NCBI GenBank assembly: GCA_012521175.1
Contig: JAAYMW010000133.1
Location: forward strand, 1-37,849
Direction of reading: 5' to 3'
Length of the DNA stretch: 37,849 bases
Source of the DNA: Candidatus Epulonipiscium sp.
GTDB lineage: Bacteria > Bacillota > Clostridia > Lachnospirales > Defluviitaleaceae
The notes beneath the pieces were generated by a model that ran no database searches, was not told the DNA's origin, and saw only the letters and a list, made by a program, of their open reading frames with translations. Every line of letters starts with the position of its first letter. The stretch's first letter is position 1. Both the position numbers and the translations under genes were made by a program. This document shows positions 10,165-19,924 of this stretch, in pieces.

Positions 10165-11526
10165 TTAATAAGGATTTGCTGCGTTGACTTCGTTGATAGA
10201 ATCTACCAGATACTGTGCCATTTCTGCTGTATCTGCTCCGCCACTGATACCTTCAAATACTTCATAGTATACTCCAGTACTGTCTTTTAATGCAGAGTTT
10301 TCAAAGTTTGGATCTAATGAGAAGTTCGCCACTTCTAAAACTTTTTGGTTAGCTTCGTAGGTTAATCCACTTAAGAGACCTTTATCAAGTAAAACTTTAT
10401 TAGCAGCTTCATTAATTAACATACCTCTTTCTGTGGACATAATTTCTACACCTTCTGGATCAGAAGTTAAGAATTCTAATAACATTGCTGCTTCTTTTTT
10501 ATGCTTTGAAGTTTCTGTGATTGCAAATACCATGGAAATTTTTGTGAGTCCAGCTTCATGTTCGCCAATACCAGTTACAAAATCACCAACTATAAATTCT
10601 TGTTCTCCTGCTAAAGCTTCTTTCATTTTGTTCGCTGCAGAATCCCATTCATAGAAACCAGCATAATGACCATCAATCCATTTAGGATTCTTTTCTAAGA
10701 TATTTGCTCCATCACCTTTTAATTGAGCAATTGAAGGCAATACATGAGCTTTTTCCAAGGAATTAATCCAATCTAAACCTTCTTTTACTTCTTCAACTGT
10801 ATAATTAAGTTGACCATTTTCAACCCATTGCTTTCCATACTTGGATTGCAAATAGTAGAGCATGAATATCATTCTTTCATATTCATACATTGCCAATGGA
10901 TAATAATCATCACCTAATTTGGTTTTGAAAACTTCTCCTGCTGCCATTAGATCATCAATTGTTTTAGGCACTTCTATTCCTGCTTTGTCAAATGTTGATT
11001 TGTTCCAGAAGAAAGCTTTTCCGGTTGTTCCAATTGGCAAACCTTGTAATTTATCAGCTACAGTTGTTTCTTTTAAGAAGTTTTCAGGATAATTATCTAA
11101 AGAAATAATATCACTGAATTCTCTTAAATCTGCAAATTGAGAACCATCGGATGAAAACTGATACAACCAGTTCCAGTTAATTTGCATTAAGTCTGGTGCT
11201 GTGCCGCTGCTTAACTGAGTAGCAACTTTTTCAGTCCATCCATCCCATGCGCCATATTCCATTTCAACCTTGATGTTTGGATACTTCTTCATAAAAGCTT
11301 GGACTGCTGCTTCTGTAGCTTTGTGTCTTGAATCTCCACCCCACCAGCTAAATCTAATTGTAACTGGTCCATCTGTTTGATCAGATCCTGCATTCTGATC
11401 AGCTGTAGATCCCTGGGTGTTCTCCGTATTGGTATCAGCGTTACCTCCAGTTTTACCACAGGCAGTAATCGATAATACCATGACTGCTACTAACATTAAT
11501 GATATAAACTTTTTTAACCCTCTCAT
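10165..11526 (-). CDS. Extracellular sugar-binding lipoprotein of ABC transporter
   Basis: Lipoprotein signal MRGLKKFISLMLVAVMVLSITACGK; SBP features TIRFSWWGGDSRHKAT, APDLMQINWNWLYQ. Confidence 0.95.
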   Translation of the reverse strand: MRGLKKFISLMLVAVMVLSITACGKTGGNADTNTENTQGSTADQNAGSDQTDGPVTIRFSWWGGDSRHKATEAAVQAFMKKYPNIKVEMEYGAWDGWTEKVATQLSSGTAPDLMQINWNWLYQFSSDGSQFADLREFSDIISLDNYPENFLKETTVADKLQGLPIGTTGKAFFWNKSTFDKAGIEVPKTIDDLMAAGEVFKTKLGDDYYPLAMYEYERMIFMLYYLQSKYGKQWVENGQLNYTVEEVKEGLDWINSLEKAHVLPSIAQLKGDGANILEKNPKWIDGHYAGFYEWDSAANKMKEALAGEQEFIVGDFVTGIGEHEAGLTKISMVFAITETSKHKKEAAMLLEFLTSDPEGVEIMSTERGMLINEAANKVLLDKGLLSGLTYEANQKVLEVANFSLDPNFENSALKDSTGVYYEVFEGISGGADTAEMAQYLVDSINEVNAANPY

Positions 11527-11567
11527 TTTATACCTTCCTCCTTAACTATTGTTTTCCATGAATTTAC

Positions 11568-11616
11568 TTGGTAACGTTAACGATATAAGTATATCACTTG
11601 TATACAACAATGTCAA
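11568..11616 (-). promoter_or_regulatory. Minus-strand sigma-A promoter with embedded operators
   Basis: -35 TTGACA (11611-11616), 17-nt spacer, -10 TATACT (11588-11593); TTGTATACAA palindrome in the spacer (11598-11607); LacI-like TTGGTAACGTTAACGATA at 11568-11585. Confidence 0.8.
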
Positions 11617-11953
11617 TAATTCCTTGTATATTTTGTATACAAAATTTGTATACTCCCTTAATCAATTGTTTCTATTATACATCAATAATCCAGATTTATT
11701 AATATTTTTACTATACTATCTATACTTCTCGTTTAAGTTCAAACGCTCTTTGTCTAAAAAGTAGATATAGAATTATGAATCTAAGCAAAACTTTCCTTCT
11801 TAACGAAGCAGTATGAAAAAGCAAAATCCTGAATCTAAATCCTAATAAAATAAATGGTTCTTAAGTTTTCTGTCCTCTCCTGTAACCATATTTATAATTT
11901 CCAAAAATAATGTATATATTCGTTATTACAATCATTTCCTTTACATTAAAATA

Positions 11954-12016
11954 GCTCTTTACCAATAATTAGGATGGAATCGAAACAGATTCCATCCTAA
12001 CTATTGATAAAGAGCC
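11954..12016 (-). terminator. Long stem-loop terminator-like element after the second ABC permease pair
   Basis: Inner stem TTAGGATGGAATC / GATTCCATCCTAA (11970-11982 / 11989-12001), extended by GCTCTTTAxCAATA / TATTGATAAAGAGC. Confidence 0.75.
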
Positions 12017-12025
12017 TAAAATGAA

Positions 12026-12871
12026 TTATCCCTTTAACCCTGATGTACTGATACCTTCTACTAAATATCTTTGCAAACAAATAAAAATTACAATTGCCGG
12101 TAAAACGGATAAGGTAGCCATAGCAAACATGGCACCATAATCAGAGGAAGACCCTGGATCGCAAAATAACTTCAATGCCAAACTGACTGGGTATTTTATA
12201 GATTCATTGACATACAGTAATGCGGATAAAAAATCATCCCATCTCCACATAAAAGAAAAAATACTGGATGTAATTAACGCAGGAACGATTAATGGAAAGA
12301 TGATTCTTCCAAAGGTTCCATAGAAGGAACATCCATCTATCTTAGCCGCTTCATCTAATTCTCTTGGAATGCCATCTATGAAATTCATAATTAAATACAC
12401 GAAAAATCCTTGAGTAGCAAAATAGTAGGGGACAATCAAAGGAAGATATGTGCCAACCCATCCTAACTTTTGATACCATAAATATTGTGGAATCATAAGC
12501 ACTTGTGCAGGAAGCATCATGGATAGTAACATCGCAACAAACAAAATTCTTCTTCCTGGGAACTTAGTCCTGGCAAATCCATAAGCAACAAGGGAAGAGG
12601 ATAAAACTGTACCAATAGTAGCTACAACTGAAATAAAGAAGGAGTTTTTAAAGAAGGTGCCAAAGCCAACTTTACCAAAACCCTTCCATCCTGTTATATA
12701 GTTATCCAACACAAATTTTTCAGGAATTAATTGACCAGCTGTTGTAAAGATCGTATTGGTTTCTTTAAAAGAACTCATAACCATCCAAAGTAATGGATAA
12801 ACCATTACAAATCCAAATCCACATACTAATATATGATAAATTATTCTTGAAAACTTTTTACTTTCTGTCAT
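12026..12871 (-). CDS. Carbohydrate ABC transporter permease (CUT1, MalG-like)
   Basis: EAA loop ELDEAAKIDGCSFYGTFGRIIFPLIVPA; TM segments; C-terminal ISTSGLKG. Confidence 0.95.
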   Translation of the reverse strand: MTESKKFSRIIYHILVCGFGFVMVYPLLWMVMSSFKETNTIFTTAGQLIPEKFVLDNYITGWKGFGKVGFGTFFKNSFFISVVATIGTVLSSSLVAYGFARTKFPGRRILFVAMLLSMMLPAQVLMIPQYLWYQKLGWVGTYLPLIVPYYFATQGFFVYLIMNFIDGIPRELDEAAKIDGCSFYGTFGRIIFPLIVPALITSSIFSFMWRWDDFLSALLYVNESIKYPVSLALKLFCDPGSSSDYGAMFAMATLSVLPAIVIFICLQRYLVEGISTSGLKG

Positions 12872-12877
12872 CTTTTA

Positions 12878-13786
12878 TTACACTCCTTCATCATATACCC
12901 AGAATTTTTTAGTTGCAAACAATACAAATGTGATTAAAGCAATAATCGCTAACATTACCCAAGCAAGGGCTGCCCCATAACCAGTATTATAGAATTCGAA
13001 GGATTGCTGATACATATAAACGGTATAAAAGAGGGTTGAATTCATCGGCTTACCCTGTGTAATGATATAGGATTGAGTAAATGCTAAGAATCCATTAATC
13101 ATTTGCATGACTAAGTTAAAAAATATTGTGGGGGTTAATAATGGTAAAGTGATTTTCCAGAATTGTGACCACTTATTTGCTCCATCTACTTCTGCAGCTT
13201 CATATAAAGTAGTTGGAATTTGTTTTAATGAGGCCAAGAAAATAAGCATAGAAGAGCCGAACTGCCAAACTGCTAATACGATTAAAACCCAGATAGCCGT
13301 ATCCTTATTTCCTAACCATGAGAAATCTTTATTTAAACCAATATAACCTAATAATTTATTAAAAACGCCATCTATGGCAAACATTCTTTTCCATAAAATA
13401 GAAACAGCTACGGAACCGCCAATAATAGAGGGAAGATAATACGCCGCACGATAAAATCCTGTCATTTTAGTCGTTCTAAATAAAATCATTGCTACAATTA
13501 ATGCAAAGATTAATCTTAATGGAACCGATACAAATGCGAAATAAAAAGTTACACCAATAGATTTTAAAAACGTTGAATCCTCTGTAAACATCTTAATATA
13601 GTTTTTAAATCCTGCCCATACAGGGGGGGATAGGATATTATAATCACAAAATGAATAGTATAATGAAATCAGCATAGGAACAATCATAAATAATAGGAAT
13701 CCTATTATAAATGGAAGCGTAAAGATTGCACCTGCAACGCTCTCTTCATTCAATATTTGCTTTAATGATAAAGATTTGCTTTTCAT
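12878..13786 (-). CDS. Carbohydrate ABC transporter permease (CUT1, MalF-like)
   Basis: EAA loop TLYEAAEVDGANKWSQFWKITLPLLTP; TM segments. Confidence 0.95.
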   Translation of the reverse strand: MKSKSLSLKQILNEESVAGAIFTLPFIIGFLLFMIVPMLISLYYSFCDYNILSPPVWAGFKNYIKMFTEDSTFLKSIGVTFYFAFVSVPLRLIFALIVAMILFRTTKMTGFYRAAYYLPSIIGGSVAVSILWKRMFAIDGVFNKLLGYIGLNKDFSWLGNKDTAIWVLIVLAVWQFGSSMLIFLASLKQIPTTLYEAAEVDGANKWSQFWKITLPLLTPTIFFNLVMQMINGFLAFTQSYIITQGKPMNSTLFYTVYMYQQSFEFYNTGYGAALAWVMLAIIALITFVLFATKKFWVYDEGV

Positions 13787-13828
13787 TTATTTTTCTCCTT
13801 TCAAGCATAAACCGACTTTAAAACTTTA

Positions 13829-13847
13829 GGCGGAGAATCTCTCCGCC
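13829..13847 (-). terminator. Intercistronic hairpin after the second substrate-binding protein gene
   Basis: GGCGGAGA-ATC-TCTCCGCC, 8-bp perfect stem between SBP and permease genes. Confidence 0.6.
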
Positions 13848-13863
13848 CTATAATATGCTAATA

Positions 13864-15210
13864 TTAATTACCCGCCATAATTTTGCTACCTTGTTCAAAT
13901 AGCTCTTGAGCTGCTTCGGCTGCTGTAATTTCACCATAGCATAATCTCTCTTCCAATTTATCGATTAAGTCAAATATTTCAACCGCACTATCTGGCGCTG
14001 GTGGATTGATTGGGGAGCTATTTGGTGTAACAACGTTATTGATATAATCAATAACTAACTTTTCTTGGTCACTTAATTGAGGTGTAATTGCCTCTGCAAC
14101 AGAAGCTACTGGTGGAACTCCTCTCTCACCTAATAAGATATTATTAGCTTCTACAGAATTGATAAAGAAGTTAAGGAATTTAACTGCTTCTTCAGGATTC
14201 TTGCTATCTACTGTTACAGAGAAAAATTGACTTGGTCTTAAGTAATTGGCTGCTTTAGGATTATCTGCTGGCCAGGTTGTGATGCCTATTTCCATTCCTT
14301 CTGGGGCAGCATTTTGTACAGCTGTTAATTGGTTAGACCAATAAAACGCACACCAGGACATTGTCTCAGGACTGGAGCCATATACTATGGGTTCTTGTTC
14401 TACAGAAATATTTCTTTCTACAAAAATACCTGGATCTACGTGCCATCCTTCTTTCATACCAATTTCATAAATATCAAAGAACGGTTTTAATTCTTCTGCA
14501 CTGTCCACACCTAATTTTCCTTCTTCAAATAAAATCTTTCCAGAAGATCTTAACATATACTCAATAAAGTTATCCCCGTTACCATAAGCAACATTGGTCT
14601 TGTATCCTGTTTTTTCGTATATTTCACGGCATTTATCAATGAATTCATCCATTGTCATGTTGTCTTTAATTTCTATGCCATGTTCATCTAACAATGTTTT
14701 ATTGTATAATAACGCTGGAGCATTTACTCCTAAACTGATTGCATAAATACCACCATCAACAGAGCCGGACTCTAAAATGCTTTCATCAATACCAGAAACA
14801 TCTAAAGTTCCATTTTCTATATATGGTTTTAAATCAATCAATAAACCGTTACTTACATATTGTTCAAGATATCTGTAGTCCATTTGAACAACATCTGGCA
14901 AACTGTGCCCTGCGGATGCAGTTGCCAACTTATTCCAATAGTCATTCCATTCAACAAATTGCCCATCAAATGTTATTCCTGGATTTTGTTGTGAGTATAA
15001 GTCAAGAACAGCTTGTGTTCTTTCATTTCTTGTCTGGTTTCCCCACCATGCAACAATTAAATGTTTGCTATCACCATTTCCTCCTGCAGCACCTTGTGTT
15101 TCCGTTGGTGCAGTTGCATCAGATGCACTTTCAGTCTTACTGGATCCACATGCAGCTAGACTCATTACAGTTAACACGAGAGCTAAGAGTAAGGCTAACT
15201 TTCTTTTCAT
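13864..15210 (-). CDS. Extracellular sugar-binding lipoprotein of ABC transporter
   Basis: Lipoprotein signal MKRKLALLLALVLTVMSLAACGSS; SBP features LIVAWWGNQTRNERT, LPDVVQMDYRYLEQYVSNGLLIDL. Confidence 0.95.
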   Translation of the reverse strand: MKRKLALLLALVLTVMSLAACGSSKTESASDATAPTETQGAAGGNGDSKHLIVAWWGNQTRNERTQAVLDLYSQQNPGITFDGQFVEWNDYWNKLATASAGHSLPDVVQMDYRYLEQYVSNGLLIDLKPYIENGTLDVSGIDESILESGSVDGGIYAISLGVNAPALLYNKTLLDEHGIEIKDNMTMDEFIDKCREIYEKTGYKTNVAYGNGDNFIEYMLRSSGKILFEEGKLGVDSAEELKPFFDIYEIGMKEGWHVDPGIFVERNISVEQEPIVYGSSPETMSWCAFYWSNQLTAVQNAAPEGMEIGITTWPADNPKAANYLRPSQFFSVTVDSKNPEEAVKFLNFFINSVEANNILLGERGVPPVASVAEAITPQLSDQEKLVIDYINNVVTPNSSPINPPAPDSAVEIFDLIDKLEERLCYGEITAAEAAQELFEQGSKIMAGN

Positions 15211-15292
15211 ACTTAAATCCTCCCTAAAAGTAAAATATTTTGTTTCCTGATGTTTTCATTATATTGTATCTGCTAAATCTCTTAAATCATAT

Positions 15293-15320
15293 AAACCGTT
15301 TTTTTGTTTCAAAAAACCGT
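15293..15320 (-). promoter_or_regulatory. Direct-repeat activator site upstream of the second SBP promoter
   Basis: AAACCGT at 15293-15299 and 15314-15320, 21 bp apart, next to a promoter with -10 TACAAT and a poor -35 on the minus strand. Confidence 0.5.
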
Positions 15321-15446
15321 CTTTTTACCTAAAATTATGGAATGCCATTTCTTTTCGTTGTACTATAATAATATCCCTTATATAATTGTTTTAAGGCAAT
15401 TGATTTAAATTATAAACAAAATACTGTAAAGAAGAAGGTATTTAGA

Positions 15447-17213
15447 TTGAATAAAAAATGGTTTAAAAAAATACATCAATATATATGTAATCTATCTTTA
15501 AAATATAAAATCATCGCAATTACTTCTTCAGCTATTATTATAGTAGGCATGACTTCTATTTTTGCCATGAATGGCGTAATGAAGAACAATAAAACCTTAC
15601 TTTATCATTCAATTGCCAGTTCTTTAATGTATTCTGCTGATAAAATTGAGACAATATTAGAATCTGTAGAAAATATGTCTACCATGATCATAGCAGACAG
15701 CAACATACAGAATAATTTAATTATTAAAAATGATAAGAAGAAGTCTCTCGACTATAATATAGCCAGTCGCAATTTATATAACAGTCTGCTCTCTTACTAT
15801 TTTAACTTCAATAATAAATATCTGGACTATATGTGCATATACAGCAATGATATTCCTGTTTGTACCAACAGTGCATATCAGATTTTGCCAAATAGTGATG
15901 GGTATGCAGAGATTAAAGCTGCTGCTGAAGAATCTGAAGGTGCAATCCGTTGGATGTCTTCCTATGGAGATAAAAAAGGCCTTTTGTTAGTTCGTTCTAT
16001 AAGAAAAATTAAAAATCTGGATTTAAGTACTCTTGGATTTGTAGCAATTAAAGTAGACATCCCTCAAATGATTCATGATTCTACTAATTTCGGAGATCAG
16101 TTTCCTCATTCTTCTTTTATTTTGCTAAGTGATCAAAACGTGCTTTACCGTTCTCCTTCTATTTCGGAAGAACAAGCCAAGACCCTAATTAATTTAAAAG
16201 CAAACTATGATGTGATTCCCTTTAACAGCCATTACTATTTTGCTGTAAAAGATTCAATTCCAAAATATAATTTAGACTATATCTGTTTGGTTTCTTATGA
16301 CTCTATTCAGCAATATATTACAAGAACTTCTTTTATATATGTCATCATCATCATCGCGAGCATTCTTTTATGTATATCCTTATCTTCGTCTTTGGTTCAA
16401 AATATTACGAAGCATTTTGATGTTCTCGTTAAAAAGATGAATGTATTTCAAAATAATAATATGGAAATTCTTTCTATACCTTATAATTATTCAAAGAGAC
16501 ATGATGAATTAGGAATTATTCACACGCGTTTTGACAATATGGCAAATGAAATTAAAACCTTAGTTCAAAAAAATTACATTAACGAGATTCTAAGAAAAGA
16601 TGCTCAGCTAAAAGCATTAGAATCTCAAATAGATCCTCACTTTTTGTACAATACTTTGGAATCTGTCAATTGGCGCGCAAGAGCTATTGGCGCAACAAAA
16701 ATTTCTCTTATGGTGGAATCTCTTGGAAACTTGCTGAGATCTACTTTAAGCCAGGCCGTAGAGGATTTTTCATTAAAAAAGGAATTGGAATTGGTGCAAT
16801 ATTATATGACTATCCAGCAAATTCGCTATGAAGACAGATTGAATTATGAGTTAAAAGTAGACGATAACATACTTGACGCTTCAATACCCAAATTATCCAT
16901 ACAACCGCTGGTAGAAAATGCTATTAAATATGCATTAGAAGAAATCACTGAAGAATGTTATATATCTATTGCAATCGCTCTAAACGATAAAAACTTAGAA
17001 ATTCGTGTAAAAAATAATGGTTCCCAATTTGAAGAGAATCTGTTAAACAAATTAAAAGCAAAAGAAATTTTTCCCAACGGCTTAGGAATAGGCTTAATCA
17101 ATATAGACAATCGCATTAAACTGACCTTTGGTAATGATTATGGCTTAACATTTTATAATGAGGACGACTTTGCCATTGCCATGATTACCATTCCATATAT
17201 CCCGATCAAATAA
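15447..17213 (+). CDS. YesM-like sensor histidine kinase (His_kinase/HATPase, HAMP)
   Basis: ALESQIDPHFLYNTLESVNWRARAIG H-box, LSIQPLVENAIKYAL N-box, NGLGIGLINIDNRI G-box; two TM segments. Confidence 0.95.
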   Translation: MNKKWFKKIHQYICNLSLKYKIIAITSSAIIIVGMTSIFAMNGVMKNNKTLLYHSIASSLMYSADKIETILESVENMSTMIIADSNIQNNLIIKNDKKKSLDYNIASRNLYNSLLSYYFNFNNKYLDYMCIYSNDIPVCTNSAYQILPNSDGYAEIKAAAEESEGAIRWMSSYGDKKGLLLVRSIRKIKNLDLSTLGFVAIKVDIPQMIHDSTNFGDQFPHSSFILLSDQNVLYRSPSISEEQAKTLINLKANYDVIPFNSHYYFAVKDSIPKYNLDYICLVSYDSIQQYITRTSFIYVIIIIASILLCISLSSSLVQNITKHFDVLVKKMNVFQNNNMEILSIPYNYSKRHDELGIIHTRFDNMANEIKTLVQKNYINEILRKDAQLKALESQIDPHFLYNTLESVNWRARAIGATKISLMVESLGNLLRSTLSQAVEDFSLKKELELVQYYMTIQQIRYEDRLNYELKVDDNILDASIPKLSIQPLVENAIKYALEEITEECYISIAIALNDKNLEIRVKNNGSQFEENLLNKLKAKEIFPNGLGIGLINIDNRIKLTFGNDYGLTFYNEDDFAIAMITIPYIPIK

Positions 17214-17235
17214 ATTCATTACAAAGAGGTGCTAT

Positions 17236-18780
17236 ATGCTAAGATTAGTGATTGTTGATGATGAAAAAATTATCCGCGAAACAATCAGCACCATCATTGA
17301 TTGGAATAGCCTGGATATCGAAGTGATTGGAACTTGTAAAAATGGAATTGAAGCCTATGATATGATTTTAGACGAATATCCTGATATCGTTTTAACAGAT
17401 ATCAAAATGCCGGGGCTTTCCGGTCTTGAACTTATTGAAAAAATAAGACAAACGGATGAAGATATTAAATTTGTAATATTATCCGGTTACGGAGAATTCG
17501 ACTATGCAAAAACAGCCATGAAATACGGCGTTAAACATTATCTTTTAAAGCCTTGCAATGAAAATCAAATCATAGACGTCATGAAACAAGTAGCGCAAGA
17601 CTGCTATCGTACCCGTGCATTACAGGAAATGCAAAACAAACATCAAAAACTTATCGCTAACCTGCAAGAAAATATTATGCGCAATATTATTATGGAAGGT
17701 TTAACGCCTAAAGATAATTTGAGAAATATTTTAAGCCAATATGAACATTATATAGACTTTTTGAATATTGATTATGATTTATGCTATGTGTATTATTTGG
17801 AAGAGAATAACCTGGAAGAGTGCGTAAATAAAATCAGAAGCTTTCTATCGGTTTCTTATCCTTCAGTAATTCCTTTTTTCATATATACCAGAAATACTTT
17901 AATTCTATTTTTTAAAGGATTAAATGACTTCTATGATCCTCTGGATAACTTTTTAAAGAATCTTCACTTTAATCATCAAACAGTCTCCATCGAATATGAA
18001 CGAAAGCATTTTCCTAACCTCCAAAATCTATTGGAAGTACTTTTTAAAAAAATAAATCGGTATGAATACGTTTACTTAATTAATAATCATCACATTATCA
18101 CTGCCTATAATCATAGCTCATTGTTTATATATATAGACGATATTTTAAATAAGTTTTCTTCCCAAGGCAATTTTGATAAAGAAAAAATAATAGAAGAACT
18201 CAGTGAAATATTGTCTCAAATAGAAGATGTCGATTTATTAAAAGCTGTCATTACCACTTTTTTAATGAAACTTGTTAATCATAATTTTATTTTTTATAAC
18301 CCTATTCATGTTACTGACTTTCTGATAGAAATTAATGATATTAATCATTGCAAAACTATTTTACAAATATTCCTTAATAAATTTAGCAATCATATGGCCT
18401 CAAACCCTGCCACACATTATAGACATAAGGATTTTATAGAAAAAACACTCATGTATGTGAATGAACATTTATCGGATCCAAATCTGTCATTAAAATGGAT
18501 TGCAGAAAATTACTTATTTATGAATGTAGACTATTTAAGCAAACAATTTATTAAACAAACTGGTTATAAATTTTCCCAGTATTTAACCAATCTTCGAATA
18601 GAACGGGCAAAAAAATTACTTCTTGAATGCAATACAGAGAAAATATATACAATAGCTGAACAAATTGGCTGCGGCAATAATCCACAATACTTTAGCCAAA
18701 TATTCAAAAAATATACGGGTATGACCCCTACAGAATATATAAAAAAAGCAAATGGAGGAAATGAAAATGAAAGTAAGTAA
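17236..18780 (+). CDS. YesN-like response regulator with AraC-type DNA-binding domain
   Basis: REC domain LRLVIVDDEKIIRETI, DIVLTDIKMPGLSG, YLLKPC; C-terminal AraC HTH ...IAEQIGCGNNPQYFSQIFKKYTGMTPTEYIKK. Confidence 0.97.
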   Translation: MLRLVIVDDEKIIRETISTIIDWNSLDIEVIGTCKNGIEAYDMILDEYPDIVLTDIKMPGLSGLELIEKIRQTDEDIKFVILSGYGEFDYAKTAMKYGVKHYLLKPCNENQIIDVMKQVAQDCYRTRALQEMQNKHQKLIANLQENIMRNIIMEGLTPKDNLRNILSQYEHYIDFLNIDYDLCYVYYLEENNLEECVNKIRSFLSVSYPSVIPFFIYTRNTLILFFKGLNDFYDPLDNFLKNLHFNHQTVSIEYERKHFPNLQNLLEVLFKKINRYEYVYLINNHHIITAYNHSSLFIYIDDILNKFSSQGNFDKEKIIEELSEILSQIEDVDLLKAVITTFLMKLVNHNFIFYNPIHVTDFLIEINDINHCKTILQIFLNKFSNHMASNPATHYRHKDFIEKTLMYVNEHLSDPNLSLKWIAENYLFMNVDYLSKQFIKQTGYKFSQYLTNLRIERAKKLLLECNTEKIYTIAEQIGCGNNPQYFSQIFKKYTGMTPTEYIKKANGGNENESK

Positions 18781-19885
18781 TGATGTTTTACTGAAAAAAA
18801 TTGATCTTGTTGTAAATAAGCTAATGAATTTAGGCGGAGCGGATTATGATAGCGATAAAAATGCTTCTGCTGATGAAACAAAATCCGGTAAAATCGCAAG
18901 GGACTTTGGCATTGAAGAATGGGACTGGCCTCAAGGCGTTGGTTTGTATGGGCTTTTAAAACTTCAAAATTATTACCAGGATAATCGTTATGATGACTTC
19001 TTGGATAATTGGTATAAAAGAAATATTCAAATAGGGCTTCCTTCTAAAAATATTAATACCACTGCTCCATACTTAACTCTTGTGGATTTAATGGATAAAT
19101 TTAATAATCCTCTTTATGAAAAGATGTGTATCGAAAGAGCAGAGTGGCTTATGGAATATCTTCCCCGCACTAAAGAAGGTGGATTTCAACATGTAACCAG
19201 TGCAATAGGAGATCGTCTGGGCGTTCGCTTAAATGAAGGGGAACTCTGGATTGATACAATTTTTATGACCGTTCTTTTCTTGAATAAAATGGGTCATAAA
19301 TACAACCGTCAGGATTGGATCAGTGAATCCATCCATCAGATGCTGGTACATATTAAATATTTATACGACAAACACACTGGACTTTTCTATCATGGATGGA
19401 GTTTTAACCTCAATAATAATTTTGGCGGAATCTTCTGGTGTCGCGGGAACTCCTGGTTTACTTTTGGTGTGATTGATTATATTGAAGCTTTTAAAGGAAC
19501 CATGGATAAAGGTCTGATGACCTATTTAGTAGATACATTTAAAGCACAAGTCAATGCTCTTGTTAAACTTCAAGCCCCTTCTGGTCTATGGCATACCGTC
19601 TTAACAGATCCTACAAGCTATGAAGAAGTTTCTGGCTCCGCTGCTATTGCTACTGGAATTTTAAAAGGTGTTCAATTAGGTATATTAGACCCATCCTATA
19701 GAAAGTATACAGATAAAGCAATCGCAGCGATATGCGACAATATAGCTGAAGATGGCACCGTTTTAAACGTTTCTGCCGGAACAGGAATGGGATATGACGC
19801 TGATCACTATAAAAATATTATCATTGCACCAATGGCATATGGACAATCTCTGACACTTGTTGCCCTTTGTACAGCTTTAGATTAA
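18761..19885 (+). CDS. GH105 unsaturated rhamnogalacturonyl hydrolase-like protein (YteR/YesR-like)
   Basis: WDWPQGVGLYGLLKLQ, TAPYLTLVDLM, GIFWCRGNSWFTFGVIDYIEAF, VSGSAAIATGILKG; ORF track starts at 18752, but GGAGG precedes the ATG at 18761; overlaps the YesN end. Confidence 0.9.
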   Translation: MKMKVSNDVLLKKIDLVVNKLMNLGGADYDSDKNASADETKSGKIARDFGIEEWDWPQGVGLYGLLKLQNYYQDNRYDDFLDNWYKRNIQIGLPSKNINTTAPYLTLVDLMDKFNNPLYEKMCIERAEWLMEYLPRTKEGGFQHVTSAIGDRLGVRLNEGELWIDTIFMTVLFLNKMGHKYNRQDWISESIHQMLVHIKYLYDKHTGLFYHGWSFNLNNNFGGIFWCRGNSWFTFGVIDYIEAFKGTMDKGLMTYLVDTFKAQVNALVKLQAPSGLWHTVLTDPTSYEEVSGSAAIATGILKGVQLGILDPSYRKYTDKAIAAICDNIAEDGTVLNVSAGTGMGYDADHYKNIIIAPMAYGQSLTLVALCTALD

Positions 19886-19888
19886 TAG

Positions 19889-19924
19889 AAAAAAGTACCT
19901 GCCGACATCGGCAGGTACTTTTTT
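19889..19924. terminator. Bidirectional rho-independent terminator between convergent GH105 and rhaA
   Basis: Perfect inverted repeat AAAAAAGTACCTGCCGA-CA-TCGGCAGGTACTTTTTT. Confidence 0.95.

Noticed and set aside
11700-11950. Possible small RNA in the approximately 250-nt gap between ABC operon 1 promoter and ABC operon 2 terminator
   Set aside because: No clear promoter plus terminator pair or conserved structure could be read for an independent transcript
14739-15227. 162-aa plus-strand ORF antisense to the second SBP gene
   Set aside because: Low-complexity His/Gln/Leu composition from antisense reading of a good SBP gene
18564-18899. 111-aa minus-strand ORF across the yesN/GH105 junction
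   Set aside because: Antisense to two well-supported genes; no family features
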